The notes under the pieces are model-generated. The model had not been told where the DNA came from, searched no databases, and was given only the letters and a program-made list of their open reading frames with translations. Below are positions 43,290 to 50,937 of a DNA stretch of 64,000 bases, in pieces. This DNA comes from Linderina pennispora. Taxonomy: Eukaryota > Kickxellomycota > Kickxellomycetes > Kickxellales > Kickxellaceae. The number at the start of each line of letters is the position of its first letter. Position 1 is the stretch's first letter. A program made the translations under genes and the position numbers. The stretch is from contig NW_024468250.1 of NCBI RefSeq assembly GCF_002104995.1, forward strand, positions 930,001 to 994,000. Reading direction: 5' to 3'.

Positions 43290-43463
43290 ATGTCTTTCTT
43301 CAGCTCGTCCAACAAGCACACTACCGCCAACAAGGTCGTCCTCAGCTCAAAGATTGGTAGCGCCGGTGAAGGCAACAACTCATTTGACGCTCTTGAATAC
43401 CTGACCGGGTCTCTTGGCAGCGCCGGATCCAGCAGCGGCCCGACATTCTACGCGCAGCAATAG
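43290..43463 (+). CDS. small protein A1 (unknown family), 57 aa
   Basis: Tiny hydrophilic protein beginning MSFFSSSNKHTTANKVVLSS, with no signal peptide or membrane segment. The C-terminal half, GSAGEGNNSFDALEYLTGSL followed by a Gly/Ser tail and an aromatic near the end (PTFY), is conserved in A2 and, more loosely, in B1/B2 (DAG-x-G...FDALxxLT.G). Conservation of the ATG, frame and length against A2, with a clear TATA box and pyrimidine/CA-rich leader, supports a real, strongly expressed gene. Function unknown. Confidence 0.75.
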   Translation: MSFFSSSNKHTTANKVVLSSKIGSAGEGNNSFDALEYLTGSLGSAGSSSGPTFYAQQ

Positions 43464-44099
43464 ATATAACTTTATACTTTAATCAACTTTGTATCGATTC
43501 AAACCGAATATATTTGTGTATTATTCAGTGAAAACTCTCCAGGTGACGTTGCCATGTAGAAAAAGTATTCGGGCTGGATTTGGCCAAGGCGCAGCAAGTG
43601 GATATGAGGCCAGAGCTATTGTGCACTGTTTCGCAAAAGTATCTCAACCCCAAGATAGGAGACTGCCTCGACAGTTATGCATCAAACATGCTAGTGCAAA
43701 GTATCTGTTTTCCGGCGTGTATCAGTAGGACTCTTGTCAACTCTGCCGCAGCCAGCAGCCACCTAGGATCTCCATTTTGCGAAATAAAAAGGTCTTGGCA
43801 TCATTGACTCACCGTGCGTGTCATCAGAGGTGGCATGTGCGCTAGGGAGGCGGATACAGCCGGAAGCCCCTCCCCAAATTCGGATATGCACCCCTTGATT
43901 TCTGAAGGTAATGTCAAGAATGGAATTTCCTGTGGCCGCAGGACCTTGAACCTGTGCCAAACATCAATCTTTGTGGTTGGGGCAAAAGAATACGGGTTAG
44001 CTATCAGCTTCATGGTTTGCTTTGTCACGGAAACGTGCGTCAATGTCCTGTGCCACAGAATTGTAGATATGTGTGCCAAGATACAACACGCTTGATCTG

Positions 44100-44106
44100 T
44101 ATAAAA
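44100..44106 (+). promoter_or_regulatory. TATA box of small-protein gene B1
   Basis: TATAAAA, 88 bp before the ATG at 44188, in the context GTATAAAAGGCTCACGCAGA shared exactly with B2. Confidence 0.65.
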
Positions 44107-44187
44107 GGCTCACGCAGAACCAGTCATCTCAGTCGATTCCTCACCAAACAACCAATCCTCTACATCTACAACACATTCGATCCAAAA

Positions 44188-44430
44188 ATGACATTGACAG
44201 AGAAAACGACCGGCACTACCAAGAACAGACTAGCCAAGCTCTTCTTCAAGTTGGACAAGACCAACACCCTCAAAACCACTGCCACCAACGACACGCTGAC
44301 AGACGGCAACAAGACAGGGGTCCTCGATGCTGGCAAGGGCGGCAGCGCCTTTGATGCCCTCGATGCCCTGACCAACGGAGGAACATATACTGGCACATAC
44401 TACAAGACAAACACGTACACCCATCAATAA
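44188..44430 (+). CDS. small protein B1 (unknown family), 80 aa
   Basis: Starts MTLTEKTTGTTKNRLAKLFF, a basic, possibly amphipathic N-terminal segment, followed by a Thr/Asn-rich stretch and the module DAGKGGSAFDALDALTNGGT ending in Tyr-rich TGTYYKTNTY. The C-terminal module is shared with A1/A2. The first ~52 codons are identical at nucleotide level to B2. Not secreted by inspection. Function unknown; short, Gly/Ser/Thr-rich proteins with TATA promoters are often stage- or stress-induced in fungi, but that is inference. Confidence 0.75.
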   Translation: MTLTEKTTGTTKNRLAKLFFKLDKTNTLKTTATNDTLTDGNKTGVLDAGKGGSAFDALDALTNGGTYTGTYYKTNTYTHQ

Positions 44431-44825
44431 TCCAGCCCTGTGTGTCTTGTAAATATGCTTCATGTTAAATATTGCAAATATCACCCCATTTACACATAGC
44501 TTTTAGTCTAATTGTAAAATCACTGATTCTCGATGAGCCAAAAATGCACGAGCTGGACTCTGATAGGAAAACCTTCTGCAGTGCGTGCGCACTAGGTGAA
44601 AAGCATGGGCCTGTGCTATTGGCAGAGATATCCAGATTCAGCAGGACACGCAATGTGAGCAGACAGAGGACCCTCTGATAAAAACTGAGCACACACGGCA
44701 TACATTATAGCATGCAGTGCTTGTTGGTTTCTGGGATTTGTGATGTAGTTTTTTTTATTTCAAAGGTGGTATACTTCAACAGACTGGCGAGCAGAACGGA
44801 GAGAAGTACCTACGGCATTACTTGC

Positions 44826-44920
44826 TATACAGCCTCAACAACTGACGAATCTGATTCGTCATCCTGAATTGGCCGTGCTGCATAATCGTTGGTCTTGAAT
44901 GACTGTGGGCTTGCCACAAT
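44826..44920 (-). mobile_element. relic of a second Ty3 element (pol C terminus/LTR end)
   Basis: Read on minus it encodes SPQSFKTNDYAARPIQDDES, matching the last residues of the intact Ty3 pol (TPQSLKANAYATQPITDDET), which in that element are encoded inside the LTR. It ends at CCACA like the LTR. A diverged LTR fragment between the two duplicated gene units. Confidence 0.75.
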
Positions 44921-45159
44921 AGATAGGCTAATGTGTCTGGAGTATCGTTTAAAGTTGAAGCGAAAACCAAACAGCTCAGAACGTATTGTATCTGTTTGAC
45001 AAACTGGCTGGGTCCTGCTGCTTTCAGAAAGAAAATTTCTCTTGGAGGGAAAAACGCCAAGAACGATCCTTCATACCGCTTGAATACGACAAAATCCACA
45101 CTTGGCCTACCTACACTTTTACATGAATACTACAGCAGGATCTGGAAGGCTCATTTTTA

Positions 45160-45177
45160 TGCCAAGATTCTATCGGA
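45160..45177 (+). promoter_or_regulatory. conserved upstream 18-mer, copy 2
   Basis: Identical to 43000-43017 and in the same position relative to gene A2. Confidence 0.45.
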
Positions 45178-45339
45178 CGGCAGGCTTCAAGCAGGATTTC
45201 CTTTGCAGCTGCGCCGCACCGCATACACACTAGTGATGATTTTTTGTAGGTATGAAGGTATGTTGGGTGACTCGATCGTGGGGCTGAAGGCGGCAGTAAA
45301 AGGCTGTCTTGGCAAAAGCTTCATGCCGACTGGATCGAG

Positions 45340-45346
45340 TATAAAA
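45340..45346 (+). promoter_or_regulatory. TATA box of small-protein gene A2
   Basis: TATAAAA, ~130 bp before the ATG at 45471. The following block GGCATTCTCAAATCCATATC is shared with A1. Confidence 0.65.
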
Positions 45347-45470
45347 TGTGAGTATCGAACAGAGGCATTCTCAAATCCATATCATATACACCAGACAACA
45401 AGGCAGTACGACAACAAGTAAAGCTTCCTTCGCCAAGTTCTTTCCCCAAGCCCCTTCACTATCATCAACA

Positions 45471-45644
45471 ATGTCTCTCTACAGCTCCTCCAACAAGCAC
45501 ACTACCGTCAACAAGCCTGTCCTCACCTCAAAGATCGGCAGCGCCGGCGAGGGCAACAACCCTTTCGATACTCTTGAGTACCTGGCCGGGTCCCTTGGCA
45601 GCGCTGGATCCAGCAACGGACCATCATACTACTCTAGGCAGTAG
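45471..45644 (+). CDS. small protein A2, paralog of A1, 57 aa
   Basis: Begins MSLYSSSNKHTTVNKPVLTS; same length, start context and C-terminal module (GEGNNPFDTLEYLAGSLGSA) as A1. Substitutions are scattered and many are synonymous, indicating purifying selection since duplication. Function unknown. Confidence 0.75.
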   Translation: MSLYSSSNKHTTVNKPVLTSKIGSAGEGNNPFDTLEYLAGSLGSAGSSNGPSYYSRQ

Positions 45645-46282
45645 GCAATTCTGTATAGTTATAGAGATGTATTTATTCCAAATCAATGTTCTTATGGAAA
45701 GATCAGCGAGACCTGAATGGTGTTGGACTGCTACAAAAGGCGTTCCGGCTGGGAAAGACAAAAACACAGCCGATGGGTCTTGCGCCAAGTGCCCATGCAC
45801 TATATCGCGGAAATACCTCAGTTCGAGATAAGAAACTTTTGTCTGTCAGGAAAGCACCGGGTACATCAATACCTTGTGCCTGTTTTCCGACGTGTATCAG
45901 CATGATTCTGGTCAGCTCTGCCGCAGCCAGCAGCCACCCGACACCCATCCCTGGCAAAAAAAAGGAAAAAAAAATAGGTCTTGGCACAACTGACTCATTG
46001 CGTGTCAGCAGAGGTAGCATGTGCACGGGGCTAAGCCAGCTGGAAGACTCTCCAGGAAAACTCAGATATGCACCCCTTGATTTCTGGGGCAATGCAAAAA
46101 GTAGGATTGCCCGTGGCCGCAAGACTTCAAAGATCTGAATATCATACCCGTCGCTGCGTTTGGGGCAAAAGAATACGGGTTAGCTATCAGCTTCATGGTT
46201 TGCTTTGTCACAGAAACGTGCATCAATGTCCTGTGCCACAGAATTGTAGATATGTGTGCCAAGATACAGCACACTTTATCCG

Positions 46283-46289
46283 TATAAAA
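46283..46289 (+). promoter_or_regulatory. TATA box of small-protein gene B2
   Basis: TATAAAA, 88 bp before the ATG at 46371, same spacing as B1. Confidence 0.65.
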
Positions 46290-46370
46290 GGCTCACGCAG
46301 AACCAGTCAGCTCAGCCGATTCCTCACCAAACAACCAATCCTCTACATCTACAACACATTCGATCCAAAA

Positions 46371-46613
46371 ATGACATTGACAGAGAAAACGACCGGCACT
46401 ACCAAGAACAGACTAGCCAAGCTCTTCTTCAAGTTGGACAAGACCAACACCCTCAAAACCACTGCCACCAACGACACGCTGACAGACGGCAACAAGACAG
46501 GGGTCCTCGATGCTGGCAAGGGTGGCAGCGCCTTTGACGCCCTCGGTGCGCTGACCACTGGTGGTGGATACACCGGCACATTCTACCGGGTTAATACATA
46601 CAGCCGCATCTAG
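46371..46613 (+). CDS. small protein B2, paralog of B1, 80 aa
   Basis: N-terminal ~52 codons identical in DNA to B1; the last ~25 codons differ strongly (ALGALTTGGGYTGTFYRVNT), although the FDAL..LT.GG...GT(F/Y)Y pattern is kept. The abrupt change from identity to divergence points to gene conversion of promoter and 5' coding part between B1 and B2. Function unknown. Confidence 0.75.
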   Translation: MTLTEKTTGTTKNRLAKLFFKLDKTNTLKTTATNDTLTDGNKTGVLDAGKGGSAFDALGALTTGGGYTGTFYRVNTYSRI

Positions 46614-47091
46614 AGATGCATGGTTTGCATATACGCGTTATGTTAGATATTGTAAATACGATTGTGTCTACCCTTGCGAGAGTTGTTTATACAGCGAAGT
46701 CAATGCTTTATATACATCCAAAAGCAGAAGCAATTAGGACTGCAGGTTCTCAGTACGCTGGTATCAACAATGATCTGTGTGTGGGCCAAGAGTGCGAGGC
46801 AATAGGAAATAAGGGCCAGTAGAGAGCGAGGGATAAGACAAAAGGTGTATAGAATACGCATGTGTTGGCAATGCTTGTACATGCGTATATTTCTCTCACA
46901 GAAAATCGATAAGCATAAGTGGAGTTTTATGCGATAGAGACATCAAAGAATATATTGGCAGAACCAAAGCCAAAAGAAGAGAGGACAGCGAGTAGGAGAC
47001 ATTTATTGTGCTGCACGAGTTGGTCAGCCCTATATTAGACAAAAAGAAAGGGCTGTGGACAATTTTAGTTCACCATAAACGGACCTTGAGA
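46614..47091. other. AT-rich spacer, no gene seen
   Basis: 3' flank shared by convergent B2 (plus) and the tubby-like gene (minus). Confidence 0.45.
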
Positions 47092-47700
47092 CTATACCAT
47101 GCCCTGATCCATCAGCATATTTACAACATTATTCATAGCACCTCTGGCCACCAGACCCCATGTAATCAAGATAACATGCATCATTTCTTGATCAGTACTT
47201 GCTGGCATCGACAAATGCCCAAGCCCTTGTGTATCAAAGAGCCCTTCATTGAATGCCGCTACAGCGTTGCCACTGCCATCATGCAGCTTCCACAGCTTTG
47301 CACACTTATCGATAGTCCATTTGTACTTGGTGCCTGATGCATCCGTAAACTTCCAACCACTATTATTGACTCGATTTCTTGCGTCAATCCGTGTACCAGG
47401 CCCGAGGATTGCGGCAAATCCAGAAACATGAATTTCTGACTCTGCTACCAAAAGCACCTGTTCGTAGTTTGTGGCTGTTGTATTTGCAGCCATGTCTATG
47501 TCACACATGGTCCGTTCGTCATCATCGCTGTCGTAGCCCCCGATTGCTGCGGAAAGCGTAATCTTGGTTGGCTGAGAATCCAATAAATAGCCGAGCTGGC
47601 CGTATATCCTGACCTGCAAAGTAGTGTCTATGTGGCCGCCAAAGATGTTCCAGCCCTTCTTGTTCTTGCGTTTGACAATGGTAAAGATATTTTCACTCAT
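47092..47700 (-). CDS. tubby/LURP-like (DUF6593-type) domain protein, 202 aa
   Basis: Intact single-exon frame. The layout (GWNIFGGHIDTTLQVRIYGQ, later GWKFTDASGTKYKWTIDKCA, then KLWKLHDGSGNAVAAFNEGL, ending with a helical MMHVILITWGLVARGAMNNV) fits the beta-barrel plus C-terminal helix of tubby-C-terminal/LURP-one-like proteins: W...D..G..Y.W...L.D..G..vA.F. No signal peptide. Assigned by pattern, not by search. A related but distant protein is at 62210-62765. Members often bind membranes or act in stress responses; the role here is unknown. Confidence 0.6.
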   Translation of the reverse strand: MSENIFTIVKRKNKKGWNIFGGHIDTTLQVRIYGQLGYLLDSQPTKITLSAAIGGYDSDDDERTMCDIDMAANTTATNYEQVLLVAESEIHVSGFAAILGPGTRIDARNRVNNSGWKFTDASGTKYKWTIDKCAKLWKLHDGSGNAVAAFNEGLFDTQGLGHLSMPASTDQEMMHVILITWGLVARGAMNNVVNMLMDQGMV

Positions 47701-48761
47701 AGTTCACAATAATAGTCACCAAAAACTGAGGAAAGGAATACAGATGTTGACATTCGGGCAACCCCATGCCCTTCGCCACCATGTGTAAATCCAAAGTCCC
47801 CACCTGTATAAACATTGTGGGCCGGAACGGCCCCATCCTCCTCCCCCTTTTCATCACTCAGCCAATTTTTTCTAAGTTCCATATTCATGTCCCATAAAAG
47901 GCTCCACAACTACTGGACTTCTCTGATAGGATTAACCAACAGGAGGACCTGGACCAAGAGGTATTTAAGCAAACGCCGAGCGCGGATACGGAGCCCTTAG
48001 CTAAGTCACGCACAGTCCTGGATAAAGATGCACCATTCTCAGCGAGTACACTACCTTGGGTACGACGGAACAATCCTAGCGGCATGACATATATACGATT
48101 CGATGTCGAGCAAGTATGATTCAGGTGCCCTGAACGCACATGGAGTGCGGTGCGATGCACAGCTGCAGAATCTGCCGAGGCAAGGTGCCTATGCAGCACA
48201 TAGGTGGTGGCTCCCCGCTTTATATATAGTTTGCGAGAGAAGTGCCATCAGTCCGCCGTTTAGCCAGTCATCGTGGGAGTCAAGGCGGCCAGTAGAATCA
48301 AGGTGTTCGAGTGTGGCAGGCGGCCCACTTGTGATGAGGCCATCATACGGGTCACCACCACAGCTCGGATCCATGGAGTCGTCTAGCCCAAGGTCAGCTT
48401 ATGTATCTTTCTCCCTAAGCAGACCGCAAATTAGCTATGGGCCAGTGCCACATTCCGGCAGTATGGCCACCAGCATGGAACGGTAGTCGCAGCACCGATC
48501 CAGCGATATCATGCAGCGATCAGTGCTGCTGCCACCACTGCTATTGGTGCAATGGCTGCTGCGGAGGGTAGCTACAGGACATTTGGCGAGAAAGGCATTC
48601 CTAGGAATATTTCAGTAGCTGCTACATTTGAAACAGCAATTCGGCTCGGCTCGGCGCAGGAACCTGGAATCAGCTCTCATGGATTTGTGGGCTGACGTTT
48701 TCTGCTCCAGATATCTTTTTGCTCTCCATTTGAATTCAAACTTTGTTCATTACTAAAGCAA
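47701..48761. other. promoter/spacer with no confident gene
   Basis: Overlapping open frames at 48103-48486 (plus, 127 codons) and 48374-48189 (minus, 61 codons, GDPYDGLITSGPPATLEHLD) are both protein-like, but neither has a homolog or clear start. Possibly a decayed gene. Confidence 0.35.
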
Positions 48762-49561
48762 ATGCAGCGCACACCCATTCTAAGTGCCTGCCGACGCATT
48801 CCGCTGGGTCAACCACTGGCATTACGGAATTTTGCCAGCAGAGCGAACCTAGCCACAGCAGGAGCACCGATCCTTTTGGCTCGACATGTACAGCTGGGAC
48901 AGCAGCAGCAGCTACACCAAAAATTCACTCAGCATCGTACATACGCATCAAGCAGTCCGTGGACCGCGAGATCGCCAGCACAATGGGCAACCTCCTGATT
49001 GTTGGCAGCGTAGTAGGCATGTTTGGATACATTGTATACGTTCTGTACGACAATATGTTTGCCGAACATGGCGTCACGCGTGTCTATAACGAGAGCCTTG
49101 ACTTGGTCCGTGCCAACCCAGAGATCACTGGGTTGCTCGGCAGTACCATATCCGGATTCGGCGAGCCCACACATAGCCAGCGCCAGCGCCAGCGCTCGAT
49201 TCGCTCATCGTGAGTTTGTTGACCCGCAGGGCCGCAAGCGTATGACGATGAAGTACTATGTCGAAGATGCCCACCATGTCACACCCTACCTGGGAGTGGT
49301 CAAGGTAGACTTTGGCTGAATCTCCTGTGACAAAATCGTGGGACTTTCAACTATATCGTTGTTGATATGTATCAGAAGCAGAACGGGACGGTGGGCGGCG
49401 AGCCAATCGGTCGAGTCGAGGTCTTGCTTACTGAGGAGTTTGCAAAGGAGGTGCGCGAGTTCCAGAACAAGGCGCGGAACCGCAGGTTCTCCACCGACAC
49501 CAAAGGCAGCAGCGACGGCTCATGGTTTAGTGTCCTGCACCCATCCAACTGGCGTCAGTGA
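48762..49561 (+). CDS. TIM21: TIM21-like subunit of the mitochondrial TIM23 complex (frameshifted)
   Basis: Inner-membrane subunit linking TIM23 presequence translocase with TOM and respiratory complexes. ATG 48762 opens an Arg-rich, uncharged-acid-poor presequence (MQRTPILSACRRIPLGQPLA, then LRNFASRANLATA). In a second frame come the membrane helix (MGNLLIVGSVVGMFGYIVYV) and the intermembrane-space domain: YNESLDLVRANPEITGLLGS, then GFGEPTHSQRQRQR. Third-frame pieces are FVDPQGRKRMTMKYYVED, VTPYLGVVKVDFG, and finally FNYIVVDMYQKQNGTVGGEP to the stop at 49561. These are the family blocks in order (LG.PI.G.GE...R, D..G, V.V....YI.VD). Frame changes lie near 48900, 49190 and 49320-49350; otherwise full length (~265 aa). 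Confidence 0.8.
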
Positions 49562-50937
49562 GCAATAAAATTAGTGTCAATTCGTAGGCGGTACAACTTG
49601 CTGGTGATTAATATAAGGGGAGTGTTCTTCCATCTTTCATTATTCACCCCATTGCGAATGCAAAGATGCGGCGGCGGGGAGAAACAACTTTCTGAATATA
49701 TCCGGCCAATACAGCCGATTCGCGGGGGGTGCAGCCTCTTAGATATTAATGACCGGAAAGCATACGCATATACCAGCTGGGGATTCTGGGGATGCTGGGG
49801 ATTCTGGGGATGTGGGGGATTCATAATAGAGGCAATGGCATCGGGTCTATGTCAGGTTTGTTCAGCATATGTAGAAATGGCCGCTTCGCCACTGCTCCCT
49901 GTGTTGTGGTTAATGTGGGACAGCACGCTAGGGAATACTAGAGTTAGCAAATCCTTAATTTGCACTTGCCCCAGTGTAATCCCCAGGTTGCAACTCGAGG
50001 GCTGCATCGTGGGTGTGTATCTCGCCATTGGCGCGGGCCAGCGCATATATGGCGTGCGCCGCTGGTGGAGGTGTGCATTTGGTATGCAGTGGACACGTAA
50101 GTAATCTATTGGAGTCAGCATGAAACCAAGACCGTCTATGCAACCCGCGGCATAACAAAAGTTCGCAGGATAGGAGCACCTAGCTAGTTTCTGGAGAGTA
50201 TCTATGCGAAGGTATAATCTGCCCCAGTGGTACCTCGAAAGGATATTTAATTTTTACACTGGAGCAACTGGTGTGGAGAGCTGGGCAGGTGGTGGGGGAC
50301 GATATTGCCTATTACATTATCTACAATATTAAATCTTTGCAAAATCTACAGCCTTTTTCCTGGAGTACAGGCCCGCTTTTATGTGTTTCTCCTCCTCCAA
50401 TGTGCATGTCGAAAAGACATGCGGGTGTGTGTTTCCTTGAATTCCGCTTGTTTTCCCCCGATACCATGACTTGAGATGAGCGCTGGACGGCACGATGGCA
50501 TGTCTGCACCAGGTGAGGGGTGCGGAGGGGGCGGGGAGGCTGGCAATGGTTAATGAAAATTCTTTTTTGCCGATAATGCAACGAGGGCTCGGGGTTGGTT
50601 CATGCCCATGCGAGTTTATGCTATAAAGTAGTCCACGCGGGCCTGGTCTTGACTGAAGAAAGAACCATCACCAATAGAGCACTGTTAGATTTCAACAACA
50701 CGTCCTTATTGCCTCGCCTTCCCCGCAACCCCCTCAGCCTAGCCTTCAACCGCCCAACCCCTCATATAACCCTGTCATAGTCGCCGCCAACTGACTTCCT
50801 CTTCACCTTTGACGAACATTCAGTACCTTTTCTCGCGACTTTTATTTGGATTTTTCTTGTTATTCTCATCCATTCTCTAGCAGACAACGAAAAGTCACAT
50901 TCCCCTCCCTCTACCTCATTCGCCTACTACATACACA
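49562..50937. other. intergenic with G-rich motif and promoter of the wall-protein gene
   Basis: No gene supported. Holds the G-quadruplex-like tract at 49779-49818, a TATAAAG at 50622-50628 and a long pyrimidine/CA-rich leader before 50938. Confidence 0.5.
49779..49818 (+). repeat. G-quadruplex-prone tandem GGGGATTCT tract
   Basis: Five runs of four or five G separated by ATTCT, ATGCT, ATTCT and ATGT. Such spacing (loops of 4-5) fits a stable intramolecular quadruplex. It lies ~220 bp past the TIM21 stop. Confidence 0.75.

Larger units (their letters stand above)
43285..46613 (+). repeat. tandem duplication of a two-gene unit (A1-B1, A2-B2)
   Basis: Gene starts are A1 43290, B1 44188, A2 45471 and B2 46371: A to A is 2181 bp and B to B is 2183 bp, so one unit duplicated in tandem with almost no length change. 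Coding parts, TATA regions and several upstream blocks are conserved; intervening DNA has diverged. A retrotransposon relic (44826-44920) lies between the units. Confidence 0.85.

Noticed and set aside
47815-48199. Small frames between the tubby-like gene and TIM21
   Set aside because: Competing frames on both strands with no conserved features; not enough to call a gene.
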